Shown in pieces: positions 1 through 11,509 of a DNA stretch of 64,000 nucleotides. The stretch is from assembly GCA_014058105.1 (NCBI GenBank), contig JACGCM010001844.1, forward strand, positions 2,294,001 to 2,358,000, in the 5' to 3' direction. The number at the start of each line of letters is the position of its first letter. Position 1 is the stretch's first letter. The notes beneath the pieces were generated by a model. It was not told the DNA's origin. It made no database searches and saw only the letters and a program-made list of their open reading frames with translations. The position numbers and the translations under genes are program-made. The DNA comes from Kingdonia uniflora (lineage: Eukaryota; Streptophyta; Magnoliopsida; Ranunculales; Circaeasteraceae).

Positions 1-1330
1 TTGGATAAAACTTCCCGAAGTGGGTAGTTTATCATGACTTTGTCTGAATGAGCTTGGAAGTAGTACTTAAGTTTCTATGAAGTATAAACAAGAGTTAGAA
101 GGAGTCTATCGATTTTAGAATACCTCATTTATGCTGGAGTGATGGTTTTGCTAATGAAGTAAACTGGCTTCTCAATTTTTACCTCAAGTCAAATGAGAAC
201 CGAGCTGATAAAAGTATCTATAACTGCTCGGTAGATGATCAGCTCCTCATTATCTACTGTAGTGCTCATTATGGGAGACTTAACCAAATAGGTTTTGAGA
301 TCCTAATAAGCTGCCTCGCATTTTGATGTCTATAGGATCTTTGTATTTGGCTAAACTTTTCCTCATTTGGTATATCTGTGGAGTAGTTGGAACAGCCAAT
401 AAAAGTAAACTGAAGATTTTGAAATAAATTGATTGATAGAGGCAATCTTGTCGACAAGCTTTTGTACATCTTTCGTCGTCTTTGGAGATGTCATGTTGAG
501 GAGAACTTGAATTTGATCTGTATCGGCCTCAATTCATTTCTTGCTGATGAGATGATCGAGGAATCGACCTGAATATACTCTGAATTGATGCTAATCAGGA
601 TTGAGTCACATTTTGTAAGATCAAAGAATGTTAAATATTATGTTGAGATCTGTGATGTGGTTGAATGACTGTATGCTCTTGCACAAGAGATCATCAATGT
701 AGACTTTTATGATTTTCCCAATATGTGCTTTAAACATAGTAGTTATCAACCGTTGATAAGTCGCGCTTGAATTTTTGAGTCCAAAGGGAATGACTTTGTA
801 GCAATAAATCACTTTTTCAGTGATGAAAGTGGTCTTTTCTTGATCTTTATCCAAGAGTGGAATTTGATTGTATCCAGATGTAGCGTCCATCATATATAGA
901 AGTTTGTGACCTGCTATAGAATCAAGAATTTGATGGACTTTGGGAAGAGGGAAACTATCTTTTGGAGTGTATTTGTTTAGATATGTGAAATCTACACAAA
1001 CTCAGACTTTTCCATTCTTCTTGGGGACAACGACGATGTTGGATATCCAATCAGGATACTTGGCTTCTCGAATGAATCCTACTTTGATCAATTTCTCAAT
1101 CTCCATGTTAACTTCATCTCAAAGGTGAGGTGATAGTCATCATTACTTTTGTTTGATCACCATGACATTGATGTTGATGGCCAATTTGTGACATGCCTTG
1201 GGCGGATCGACCCCAGGCATCTCTTCAAAAGTCTACGCAAAAATGTCTCGATTTAGTCGTAAGAATCAAATGTGAGCATCCTTATCATACTGGACCAGCT
1301 TGGTACCGATAAAAGTACCTCTGTCAGGTC
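1..1330 (-). pseudogene. Tat-1 pol: reverse transcriptase and start of RNase H
   Basis: On the minus strand the frame gives an RT entry region (MPGVDP near 1215), then VVVPKKNGKV, VDFTYLNKYTPKDSFPLP, DATSGYNQI (about 885), PFGLKN, and the catalytic YIDD box near 705, which is intact. The connection and start of RNase H follow to position 1. Stops interrupt the frame at several places, for example after KNGKV and after the palm. The enzyme would copy element RNA into DNA inside a virus-like particle, but it is not functional here. The RNase H runs off the window. Confidence 0.85.
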
Positions 1331-1523
1331 TATCAATGTTAACGTATTCTGTAGGCTCTTCCGTTGATGGCTGATCATCAAGGTGATCAGTTTTCTGTAA
1401 TTGTTATGCAGCGTATCTATCTGAGGTATCTAGAATGGCAGAGACGGTATTTTTACAAGCTCGAGAAAGATTTTGACTACTCTTGATTTCATAGATACCA
1501 TCATTGTGCTTGAAGTGGGGTAC

Positions 1524-1832
1524 TTAATGATAGGTAGAAGAGATTGCTTCCATGTTGTGAATCCAGCAGTGGCCCATAATCCTGAGATAACGAGATTTGG
1601 CATTGATGACGTAGAAGACGACGTCGATGGTAGCTGGTCTGGCAGTAATAGGTAAGGTGATCTTACCTACTCGCACTTCTTTAAAAGCATTAAATCCACT
1701 GATATTGGTGTCGCTTGGAATAATTTGATCGGCCAATCCCATTTGGTCGATTGTGCTCTGAAAGAGAATCTCAATACCGCTTCTAGTATTGATCATCATT
1801 GTGTGCATGATAAACTTCTTCATCTTGAGCAT
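1524..1832 (-). pseudogene. Tat-1 aspartic protease region
   Basis: About 100 codons without a stop read like the retropepsin region of Tat pol: an NTRSG box followed by ILFQSTIDQMGL, then a GFNAFKEVRVGKITLP strand and a C-terminal HCWIHNMEAISSTYH block. The active-site box should read D-T/S-G. Here the aspartate is Asn (codon 1790-1788) and the glycine is Arg, so the protease would be inactive. It lies between gag and RT as expected. The assignment rests on pattern resemblance and position. Confidence 0.6.
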
Positions 1833-2284
1833 TATGACTAATGCATCATGATGTTAAAATTTTACATGACTAATATCGTAATCTTTGAAGGAGATCCCAA
1901 GCTGGTAATTGCTCGACTCAGGTAGAAGCTTGGCTTATTTATTGAGGTGTAAAATCTAAGTATTCTGACAGTCTCCTGCACTTGAATCAACAAAAATTAG
2001 TGATTTGATGGATTTTGATCATGTTGCTGTGGTACATATGGTAGAGATGTTTCTCCTCAACTTTATCTTCGACCTGGACCATTTCTAGCTGCCATCCTTG
2101 TATGATTCCAGGTCGATAATGTATTCGAACATCCGTCCCTCCTTGAAAATAAACTCTAGCAACCTCTGTAAAGCATAACAGTTGTCTATAGAATGATGGC
2201 TTACCTTGTAATGCATGCAGTACAGGCAACTCTCGATTGGTTCCAATGGTTGAGAGGGACGGTAGAGCTTATCCTTGGAGAGAA

Positions 2285-3665
2285 TTAGAAAAATTGTGGA
2301 GATTCAAATATTTAACTTTGGGAAGACAGGTTTGGGTAGTGAACCGCCTTTCTGAGGGTTGCCAATGTTTCCCTTGGAGTACCTTTGATCACCCTGATCC
2401 TTCTTTGGTCTAATGTTTTGATATGTAATTGGACATTTCGTAGTTAGGACAGATTTTGCAGATTTATGCTTTTCAAACATCATCCTTTCCAGGTCGACAT
2501 AACCATTGACCTTGGTGATCATATCCTCTGAGGTTACAGGTTTGTTGAGGATGTGGTACTCTTTGGTCTTGCAGGAGAGCTAGAGCGCTTTGGTGAAAGC
2601 AGTAACGGCTATTTTCAGATTGAGATTGTCTACTTTACGCGCAAGCTCTAAAAACTTATTTACAAAAGCCTCGAGCTTCTCTCAGTGTGGCTGTTTAAAA
2701 CAAATAAGAGAATATAAATTCTCCTATTTGTCTTTGTTGTGAGCATACGTCTTGATGAATAGTTTCTGTAGCTGATCGAATGTGAGTATAGAAATTTCAG
2801 GTAAAGAGTGGAACCACTGGAACGGTTCTTCCTGTAGACTTATTGTGAACAAATGGTAGAGGATGTGGTTGAGATTGGAATACAACCCTAATGAATCACG
2901 GTATTGTTGAATGTGCTCCTTTTGATCAGCGCCCTTGTATTTACAAATTTTTAGGGTATGGAAACCTTTCGGTATTTCCATATCGAATAGCAATTTGGCA
3001 ATTAGACTCTCTTGTAACTTGGTAAGGTCGTCTGTAGTGCCCATAACTTGTGCTTCGATCAACTCCTTGATGCGCTGATTCATATACTCATGTGTGACAT
3101 ATTGACGTATCGGTTGAGTGGCTTGACGAGGAGTATGAGGATTATGAGTACCGGTGCCCTTACTTAAACGATCACGTACTGGAATTCAAGGTTGAGGTCA
3201 TTGTTCTTCCCCCTGATATTTGAAAAATCTGTGACCTCTGCTGATTTTGAACTGAACTTCACCACCCAACTGAATGGAAGGTTGATGTTTGTGCTGAATA
3301 TTTATGGAAATAGCTTTGCTGGTGGCTCCTCGAGGTCCTAATCTGTCCTGCACAGAAACCCAGGAGGTTTCTGGTACTTGATCGCGATCCCTTGTTGGAG
3401 GAGCCTGTTGAGTATCTTGCAGAGCTTGTAATACAATTTACATGGTTGTCATCTAGTCTTTATGTTATTTGAACATTGTCAAACGAGCTTGTCACTCGGC
3501 TTCGAGCTCCTTCTCACGGAGCTTTCGGTCAAGAGTTAACTGATGTTCGAGCTCATTATGCTTTTCTACTTGGGGGTGGAGATTCGCCTGTAATTCTGTA
3601 AGCTGCTCTGGCTCAACCGAAAGATCGAGCTAGATTTCGATTGTTGGTCGTCTGGAAGTGACCAT
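2285..3665 (-). pseudogene. Tat-1 gag-like polyprotein
   Basis: The first ATG after the leader is at 3665. The N-terminal part is a charged, coiled-coil-like stretch with several stops. The best preserved piece is 3083-2724, which matches a retrotransposon gag domain: KICKYKGADQKEHIQQYR followed by EEPFQWFHSLP and LFIKTYA. A further stretch at 2522-2304 is probably the gag C-terminus, rich in Lys and Gly. Gag would form the particle shell around element RNA. No clear zinc knuckle was found. The 2300-1850 interval is too decayed to assign. Confidence 0.65.
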
Positions 3666-3776
3666 GATTATAATTAATAGAAGAGTTTTTTTTTGCTCAA
3701 TAAGAAGTGAATTTATAAGAAACTCGAACAACACATACAAAAGGGGTGGGAGAATGCAATCAACCCACACTCCCAT

Positions 3777-4283
3777 TTAACAAAATCTAAAATATTCACA
3801 CAAAGGAACCTCTATCTTATGCAAATAGGAAGGCTTCCCATCATTTGATTCAATAATGCCTACCGAAAGCATCGCGCCTCTTTTTGCAAGTTTATCAGAA
3901 CTAAAGTTAGCTTCCCTCCAAGTTCTTGTAATTCGAATTTTGGTCATCTTTTTCTTAGCTTCCTTCCACACATTTTCAAGAGACCACGGGATAATATCGT
4001 TGCTAAGGGCAATAACTGCCGCTGAAGAATCTGACTCTAGCCATGCTATTACCCAACCATTAGATGCAGTCGTTGCCAACCCCTGAATCAAAGCAGTACA
4101 CTCTTCCATGTAACCTGTTACGAGCCCAAGCCCCATAGCCACTGTCATAAGAACTACCCTGCGATGATTACGGATAATGAACCCTGTACCTCCCTTGCAT
4201 GGGTTACCTTTTGCAGCGCCGTCCGTATTTACCTCAATCTCACCCACCTCCGGCAGAGCCCAGAAATAGGATTCGACAACCAT
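3777..4283 (-). pseudogene. LINE ORF2 C-terminal RNase H domain
   Basis: A 168-codon open stretch has the RNase H1 fold signature used by plant L1 elements: NTDGAAKGNP (first Asp), a Glu in the MEECTALIQGL helix, LESDSSAAV (second Asp) and REANFSSDKLAKRG (final Asp). All four acidic positions are present. The domain would remove RNA from the RNA:DNA hybrid during target-primed reverse transcription. It is out of frame with the upstream RT portion, so a frameshift lies between 4627 and 4283. The ORF ends about 90 bases before the poly(A) tract. Confidence 0.9.
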
Positions 4284-4627
4284 ATCCTTTCAAGGATGGC
4301 AAGGAACCCTAAGACTACAGATAATATTAAGATCCTCCTGATTGTTGTCCATTACTGCCTTAGGCAAAAAAGCAGTTTCCTGAATACGATACTGCCATTT
4401 AGTTTTCTCTTTATCAATCTGCATTATGACCTAATCGTAACGACAATCATTTCTGGCTTTCCAGATGAGGTTTGAGCCACCCTATACTGCCCCCAACCAT
4501 AGTCCTTCAAGTAGGGGCTCAACTTATCGGCCGCCTTTAGAAAGCTTTGCAGATTTCAGTCTGTAATCTGAATTCTGAATAACTGAGAAATTTATTCCCA
4601 AAGAGTTCTAGTAGTCTTACAACCCCA

Positions 4628-6577
4628 CTAAATATGGTTAGAAGACTCTTCAGCTTCCTTACACAAGCAACACATTGAGGCAACAACAATGCCCTTCTTC
4701 CTGATGTTTTCATCCGTAGGCAAACAGTCGTGTATAAGCCTCCAACCCCACATGCCCAATCTTGGATGAATAGCCTTTCTATATAGGTATTTACTCCACC
4801 AACAGGTCTGACCTTTCTTTCTTATTTCTTTGAACGCACTTTTAACGGAAAACTTTCCTTGAACATCTGGTTTCCAAACCATCTTATCTGGCTTGCCACT
4901 GCTGATTGTAATGCCATTGATGTCAATGTTCAACCTGTGTAAAATTACAGCCAGGTTCGTAGGCACGTTCCATTGCCCATCTACTATAATACAACTCAGT
5001 TTTGCTTTTAAAGTACTCCACGGAAGAGAATCAGAGTTTATAAGGTCCTTGAGCGAAAGTTGATGACACCAATTGTCCCTCCAAAGGTCAATATCTTCCT
5101 CGTTACCAATAATCCACCTATTTCTTTGTTCAACTTCCGTAATAGCCCATCGAACCCCTGCCCAGACTGAAGAGCCCTGAGTTGCAAAGATTATGTTTCC
5201 AGCTTTCGTTGTAAACTTAGCTCTCATAAGTTTTGACCAATCATCCTTCCCGTTAAGAAAGTTCCATGCCAATTTTATTAGGAGAGACAGGTTTACTTCT
5301 TTCATACTTCTAATGTCCATGCCCCCTTCTTTCCTTGGTTTAGAGGTTTTATCCCACCCGACGACACAAGCTTTTCAAACTGTTGAGTTGCCTGACCATA
5401 AGAAATTCCGGTGAATTCTTTCCCCCTCTTGTATTATAGTAAAAGGCCACTTATACACCCCCATATTAAAGATAGAGAGACTGATAAGAATAGATTTAGC
5501 GAGGGCCGCTCTTCCTTGAATAGAAAGCATACTACCTGCCCATCCACTAGCTCTCTTGTTAATCTTCTCAATCAGAGGTCAAATGGTATCCTTAGTAGCT
5601 CTTCCTTGCATAATAGGAATTCCTAAATAATTGTCTAGAAGGGTCCCCTCACTAAAGCTGAACAAATCATTTATTTTCTCCTTTTTTTCAGTCTTCATAG
5701 CTCCCAGAGAAAGCCTGCTTTTGGATTCACTGAAGCCCTTCCCTGTTGCTACTTGATATCTCTCGAGCCATTTCTTAAGAATCTTCAATTCCCTTAAGTG
5801 ACCATTCACAAACACAAAGATGTCATCTGCAAACAATAAGTGAGATGGAGCGGTCACTCCCTTAATAGCAAGCATAGGCCTAACCCAGCCCCCCGAAACC
5901 ATATTATTAATCCCTTTACTTAGTGTATCTTCTGCAAGAGCAAAGAGAGTGGGTGACAGAGGATCCCCCTGTCGAAGCCCCCTCCCAGCTTTAAAGAAAC
6001 CCGTTGGACCCCCATTAACCAAGATAGAAATAAAGCCACTTGTAAGGAGGACTTGTACCCATCTGCAAAATTTAGTAGCAAAACCCATTCTTCTTAAAAC
6101 TGCCAGTAAGAATTCCCAGCTGAGGGTGTCGTATGCTTGAGCAACATCGAGCTTAATTCCAACATTTCCACCGTTCCTTTTTTTCCCGAGATCGTTTATA
6201 AGTTCCGAGGCAAGCCCCACATTGCTATGAATATCCCTTCCTTGAATAAAAGCACATTGTTCTTTGGATATAACTCTTTTAACTATATTTCTCAGTCTCA
6301 CCGTGAGTAACTTGGAAATAATCCTAATCACGAAGTTGCCCATACAAATTGGCTTAAAATGCTTCAATTCTGTTGCATTTTTTATCTTAGGGATGAGCAT
6401 GATCAGGTTAGAATTAAGACCATTAGGAAGAGTTGCATCTATGAAATATGATCTTATTGCCCCATAAACCTCAGCTCCAACAATGTCCCAACAGTGCTGA
6501 AAAAACACCCCAGAAAACCCATCCGGACCAGGCGAACTGTCAGGATTAAGGCTAAATACTGCTTCCTTGATCTCCAA
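4628..6577 (-). pseudogene. LINE ORF2 reverse transcriptase and zf-RVT region
   Basis: One frame covers the L1 RT: NPDSSPGPDGFSG, then PKIKNATELKHFKPI, CAFIQGRDI, KLDVAQAYDTLSWEFL, GRGLRQGDPLSP and the active site FADDIFVF, which is intact. The thumb region (NYLGIPIMQGRA) is followed by a stop at 5579. The same frame continues through 5320-4628 into the zf-RVT domain (HPRLGMWGWRL, CCLCKEAEESSNHI). Further stops are visible between 5578 and 5320 and at 4628. The protein would copy LINE RNA at the nicked target. Confidence 0.92.
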
Positions 6578-6681
6578 TAAATCTGGTAATGCGGTGAGAA
6601 GTTGGTTATACTCATCTGAGATACTTGAGGCACCAATCCAATAAGTTCTTCATCGTTGTTAGTAGGTTGGAAAGCAAACTT

Positions 6682-7887
6682 TTAAGTATAATATTTTTCA
6701 ATATACGCTTTTATATCAACCTGTTCTTCCAGAGCTACCCCATCCTCTCTTTTAATGCAATGAATCGTACTCTTAGCTCTTTTTAGCTTAGCCATTGTAT
6801 GAAAGTAGGCAGTGTTCCTATCTCCAGACTCGAGCCACTTCACCCTGGACTTCTGCTTCCAAAGATCCTCATCGTTCTTCAGAGCTGTAACGGCTTGCCT
6901 TTTGGCCTGGTTTATCCCATCTGCAATCCTGTCGTTCTCCACATCAACTTCTTGTTGTCTTTCCAATTCTTCTATCTTGTCACTAAGGACAGCGATGGCC
7001 TTTTTACTATCCCCAAAAGCATCCCTGTTCCAATCTTTTAGTGCAATCTTGAGTCTTTTCAATTTCTTACTTAGAACAAAGAGAGGATTCCCTTGAAGAT
7101 CATGCTCCCAACTTAACTTAACCACCTCTAGAAATTTCTCGTGGTTAATCCACATTTTACAAAATCTGAATGGGGTATTAACTGGTTTAGGATAGCCCAT
7201 TTCCCAACCCATTAGAGGAGCGTGATCAGAGCTAGTCTTAGTCAGCACCTTGTACTTCCAATCACCGTACAGGTCCATCCAAGCTTTGTTCATAAACATT
7301 CTGTCCAGTTTACATAGAATTCGATTCTAACCCCTTTGACAATTACTCCATATGAATCTAGCCCCCATAGACGGAACTTCCATAAGGTTCGTACTAGTAA
7401 CAAAGTCCTGAAATTCATAAACTTCTTTCCACCTTACACCCCTACCGCCTCTTTTCTCTTCATCACGAAGGATTACATTGAAATCTCCAGCCACCAGCCA
7501 AGGAAGATTAGTTTGCCCAATTACAAGAAGGTCATCCATAATTTCCTACGATTAATGTAGGAGCAGTGGGCATGAATGAAGGAAATAATAACATTCTCAA
7601 ATAAATTTGTGATCTGCTGGGGGGATTTAGCTAATACCGTAGGCTTCTCCTGATTTTTTTCCCCATAGGATCCAGATATTAGGAATCTTATCACCATTAT
7701 CGCAAAAGATTACATCAATAGTCATGGATGAAATCCCTAACCTCCTTAAACTTTTACTTGAAGGCAAAATTTTTGGTTTAAAAATACCTAAGATGGTTGG
7801 ATTGTACTTCTTAATCATACCTCTAAGAGTAGTGCAGGTATCTTTATTCCCAGCTCCTCGACAGTTCCAGCTAAGGGCTCTAATCAT
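6682..7887 (-). pseudogene. LINE ORF2 apurinic-type endonuclease region
   Basis: ORF2 starts at ATG 7887 with MIRALSWNCRGAGN, the usual start of plant L1 ORF2. The frame then shows AGDFNVIL (about 7490) and SSDHAPL (about 7225), catalytic motifs of the AP-endonuclease-like nicking domain. A long helical linker follows (KKLKRLKIALKDWNRDAFG, WLESGDRNTAYFH). In-frame stops lie at 7627 and 7327. A frameshift separates this part from the RT after 6682. The start overlaps the ORF1 stop in the sequence ATGA. Confidence 0.9.
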
Positions 7888-9275
7888 CTCAACCTTTGTT
7901 GTTGCCTCCTTGTGCTCTTCTTTATCATTGGAACATTTGAGAACTTTGCTTTATAAAGTCTCAAATTTTTCCTATTTCTTACTGTTGTCCACTCAGTCTC
8001 CATATCCAAGTCTTGTAAATTGCTAAGAGCATCTTCTCTATTTATACTCTCATCAGACCATTCTTCAGATTCCGCAGACGTTCCTTCGGAGTTGTTGTTC
8101 CCTACCTCCACTCCTTCGATATTATTATAATTACTGCATGTTTCTTCCACCATGTCTGCCCAAGATTGCTTAACAATACCTGCCTCTCTAGCCGCTTCAT
8201 TTCCATGTTCCCCTTCCCAAGAGAAAGGCACCATGCTATTTGATCTGGTAAGATTGGCATTTTTATTACAACCACCCATTCTTTCAATGGTATTGTCCCA
8301 AGTCTCCACTGCTCCTTTGTGAGATTTTTGCTTAAAAATTGGATTTCCTGTCTCCTTACTATTTGGTGTCTTATCCACTAAGATTCCTTTTTGCTTATCA
8401 CCCGCCTTGTCTTGCTCCTTCGTTTGCTCTTCTCTTTATTCATCCTTCTTCTTAATCCTATTCTTTTTCTTCTTCTTTTTTCCATCCTCCCCTGCTTTTG
8501 TGGTGACATTTTCAACATGAATTTCCTTTCTAACATCTCTACATTCAAATACAATATGCCCAACCACCTTGCAATGGGAACAAACTTTAGGGGATCTCCC
8601 CAAAATAACTTCTTAAACGAATTCATATTTATCATTCTCAACAAAGATTTTTGTGGGAATCGACAAAGAGAAGTCAATATCCACTAGGACACTAGCATAA
8701 AGCCCAGTATTTCTTCTTAGTGTACTACCATCTACTTGCACTGGGTTTCCTATCGTTCTGGCCATAGACATAAGTATATCTTCCTCCCAGTATTCATTTG
8801 GCAGACCAGGGAATTTTATCCATACCATTGCATTTGAGTTCTTTTGCTTCAAAACATCAAAATTTGGTACCCAAGGAATAACCTTCAGTAACTGACTTTC
8901 AATATGCCAAGGGCCCCTCCATATCTGAAATTTATCCTCTTCATTGTCTAGTAGAATTGTAAAGAAACCTTTCCCCAAAGGGATAAATTGACAAGTTCCT
9001 TTGAGTTTCTGCAGAGACATTGCAACATCCCTTGCTATAGCTAATTTTGTTTTCATAAGATCCAGTCTACCAATAAGGCTGAATTTAAACCTTTCTACTC
9101 CCCACTTCACGCCATCCTCAGGAATCTTAATCGTGGGAAATTCTCCTCGCATCCCAGGCATTGGAAGAGAGCGAATATCCGTAGATTTTAGGTTAGACAA
9201 GCTAGCAAAAGACTGCTGAGTTTTCTGATTCACCGCTTTAACCTTTGATGCGGCTTCCATCTCCCATAGATCCAT
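7884..9275 (-). pseudogene. LINE ORF1 (DUF4283 plus CCHC zinc knuckle)
   Basis: One frame runs from MDLWEMEAASKV at 9275 to the stop at 7884. Residues about 60-170 fit the DUF4283 nucleic-acid-binding domain of plant L1 ORF1 (FSLIGRLDL, PLGKGFFTILLDNEEDK, WHIESQLLKVIPWVP, WIKFPGLP). After a stop at 8613-8615 the same frame gives a zinc knuckle of CX2CX4HX4C type (CSHCKVVGHIVFEC) and a very basic Lys/Arg run. A second stop sits at 8436-8438. The acidic C-terminal part (8378-7884) is open. It would coat LINE RNA. Apart from the two nonsense codons the frame is uninterrupted. Confidence 0.88.
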
Positions 9276-9542
9276 TGTAACTCACAATTTAGTTTATAGC
9301 TTTGAGACCTTCATCAAAGATCCCCCAAAATGCACTACAATTTCCCCTAAGGAAGAAGAGCCACCCCTGATTAGGAAGGAGACAACCACCGCCGATCCTG
9401 AGATTGAGCACTCGATCTGTGGTGAAAATTTAGTTTTTTAGGGTTTTTCAAATTTTTTTCCTCTGTGTTTGGCTCCAAACAATTAATAATTAATTAATTT
9501 AAGAGTGAATGTATGCCTTAGGATATCGTAGAAATATCTTCT

Positions 9543-9560
9543 TTCCCATAGACGACACCA
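9543..9560 (-). other. Tat-1 primer-binding site
   Basis: Read on the minus strand, TGGTGTCGTCTATGGGAA begins two bases after the LTR end. It has the TGG(C/T)G(C/T)CGTCTxTGGG form typical of Tat-lineage elements. I do not assign the tRNA. Confidence 0.7.
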
Positions 9561-9562
9561 AA

Positions 9563-10177
9563 TGTAATGGTCTAATTCCGTAAGCTCGGGATGGCTTAGA
9601 ATTAACTCTTACACCAATGTTCATGTGACAAAAATTAATGTAAAATAAAAAATAATATAGGTGATTTAGCATGGAAAATCCTCTGAATAAGTAAAAAACA
9701 ATGACCTCGAGTTGAGGGTTTTAGTAATAATGACTTTGCTTGCTTGAGGCTGATATCTTATTATAAGTGATCTCTCAAACTAGAAATACTTGATTGTGTA
9801 AGTAAGAATTTTGGTGTTTAAAAATTTAGAAAATATAGTTTTCTTGGTGATTCTCGTATATTTTTCTAGGTCCTTGTCTATTCTAGAACATTTTATTTAT
9901 ATAGGTCTTGTCCGCAGTTATTTATCGTGCTGAAGCATATTCTCCGAATAATGTGGTAAGTTGCGTTTGATTGAGTAATTATTGATTTTGTTAGAGACAT
10001 ATGTCTTTGACTTATTCATGCTTTTCTGTTGTGCTCGACCCAAGCTCTTCATCAGTTCGTGGCGTAGGTGTCAATGCTGACTATTTATATTACATGTAAA
10101 ATGCGTGAGTTTGATATGGAGGTAGTTTGAACAGGAAATAGTTCTAATTGGGTTAGATCGAGGGATAGGTCCCTACA
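9563..10177 (-). repeat. Tat-1 5' LTR
   Basis: It is bounded by TGTA and TACA: on the minus strand it starts TGTAGGGACC at 10177 and ends GACCATTACA at 9563, directly before the primer-binding site. The length is 615 bp. A TATA-like box reads TATATAAATAAA on the minus strand at about 9892-9905. The partner LTR is outside the window, so divergence cannot be measured. The start at 10177 is set by the terminal inverted TGTA/TACA and is the less certain edge. Confidence 0.75.
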
Positions 10178-10685
10178 ATTCTTGCATTTCCCTAATACTT
10201 TTGTCCACCTCACTGATTTCTACATCGTATTTGCCATTTTAAGTATTTATCTTGGTGATTTTCTGTTTAACCATCTTTGAGGTGCCTTTGAGAGCGACCC
10301 GCCTTGTTTTGTACTTCATGAGTAGCTCTAGTTGATCTCAGATTTTCTGAACGTTAAACCTATGTGATTCCAATTCAGCAAGAGCTTTTAAAGTTTCTTG
10401 AAAATCACTAATGGGGTCATTCAATTGGAACTTACATGTCACTTATGCCAAATTGGAGAATGTTACCATGTGTCCTAATGGATCTCCTTCACAAGCTTTT
10501 GTATTAGACTTCTTTAAAGGGCGGAAATGTGGGGCACCCTCGAGATAAACTTGAAAACCAACCAACGAATGATCTGAATTTGGGGCAGATTCACAGCGCT
10601 CATCGGCAACTCTTTCTACCACAAAATCACCTGTGTAAGACAAAACATAAACATAAACTTCAACTTTTATGTAGGCATTGATCAT
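10178..10685 (-). pseudogene. Unassigned coiled-coil ORF remnant, cut by Tat-1
   Basis: The minus strand from 10685 shows an 80-codon open piece (VYVYVLSYTGDFVVERVADE, then GFQVYLEGAPHFRP). After one stop the same direction continues with a helical stretch: FQETLKALAELESHRFNVQK, LELLMKYKTRR, EVDKSIREMQEL. The reading ends at the Tat-1 LTR. The C-terminal helix pattern resembles C-termini of plant transposon-associated proteins (plant mobile domain type), but I cannot name the family. It may be part of the Helitron 3' region or of an older element. Confidence 0.35.
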
Positions 10686-11218
10686 AGTTAATTATGAGTT
10701 ATTTATACTTGCCCCACCCCACCTCCATTTCATCTAACTACCAACTTATTTGTAAACCTTCGACTTTACCCAGCCCATTAATTCATATTTTGGCAAAAAC
10801 ATCCTCAAATTTTTACTTGAAATTCAAAATATAAAGGTTTAGTCAAAATAGGGGGAGTATTTTCGTCAAAAGAGGGTAAGTTTAAGGTTTTCAAATAAGG
10901 CAAGGTATATATTACTTGAAACAATTAATAGGCGTAAGTCCAGGTAATTCTTAACTCTTAAATACTGGGAATAATAATGAATTTAAAATTAGTTGAGCAG
11001 AAATTTCAAAGTAAAAAGCAAGAAATAGTTTCCAACAATATACAAATTTACTGATTATACTATGAATATGATAAGTCACATGATGCAAAAACTCCTATTG
11101 ATGGGGATAGTTGTTTCCCAACAGTATAAGCTTAAATGAGACATTAAAATTGGACTCTTTGTGCTGAATTCTTAATATATTTTAATTTATAAAATAAGGG
11201 TTCTTAAAATTAAGGCAT

Positions 11219-11509
11219 TTATATACTTACACACATTTGCATGTATAATAAATAGTATGCTCTTAAGAAACCAAACAACAGAAAAAGTATAAGAAGAAAT
11301 CTGATATATAAGTATAACAACACAACCCATACTAATAGTTTAGATTCATTAAAAATAGTAAACCAAGTTTTTAGAACTCTGAGATTTAGACATTCATACC
11401 ATGTGCTGGTATTGGTTGCATTATTCTTCGCAGTTTGTACAGTTTTCTCCACATCATTAGAGGTTATCTGTAAAATTTTAGGGGGAGCTAATGGAACATG
11501 ATCATTCAA
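11219..11509 (-). pseudogene. Unassigned ORF in the Helitron 3' region
   Basis: A 96-codon open stretch has an acidic/polar start (NDVEKTVQTAKNNATNT) and a hydrophobic end. The first half, up to about 11380, is continuous with readable upstream sequence (LNEETASSSGRAMIDAKK, about 11610). The second half lies in the 50-bp direct repeat and AT-rich sequence, so the hydrophobic tail is probably not a real protein. No family is recognised. Confidence 0.25.
11329..11378. repeat. 50-bp direct repeat, copy 1
   Basis: It differs from the copy at 12653-12702 at three positions and lies in the same orientation. The two copies bracket the 1.3-kb segment that carries the BRR2-like fragment. Confidence 0.85.

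Larger units (their letters stand above)
3686..9483 (-). mobile_element. L1-type LINE with C-terminal RNase H, nearly full length
   Basis: It has two overlapping ORFs on the minus strand (ORF1 9275-7884, ORF2 7887-3777) and a short poly(A) tail seen as nine T at 3686-3694. The insertion lies between the Tat-1 primer-binding site (9543-9560) and the Tat-1 gag ATG (3665). The sequence beyond the tail (about 3667-3685, minus ACTCTTCTATTAATTATA) resembles the sequence upstream of the 5' end (about 9484-9506, minus ACTCTTAAATTAATTAATTA), which suggests a degraded target duplication. The exact 5' end is uncertain by tens of bases. Confidence 0.85.
1..10177 (-). mobile_element. Ty3/gypsy Tat-lineage retrotransposon (Tat-1), 5' part
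   Basis: Reading right to left: 5' LTR (10177-9563), primer-binding site, leader, gag from 3665, protease near 1790, reverse transcriptase about 1330-600 and the start of RNase H at the window edge. The 3' end lies outside the window. The RT has the wording typical of plant Tat elements (DATSGYNQI, PFGLKN, YIDD). A LINE at 3686-9483 interrupts the leader just upstream of the gag start. Many stop codons and frameshifts show the element is dead. Lineage is inferred from RT wording and the PBS style. Confidence 0.85.

Noticed and set aside
6799..7096. Overlapping plus-strand ORFs
   Set aside because: Antisense to LINE ORF2, which carries clear endonuclease and RT motifs on the minus strand.
10690..11000. 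Search for the Helitron 3' end (hairpin plus CTRR)
   Set aside because: No convincing GC-rich hairpin followed by CTRR and T on the minus strand, so the boundary is left open.
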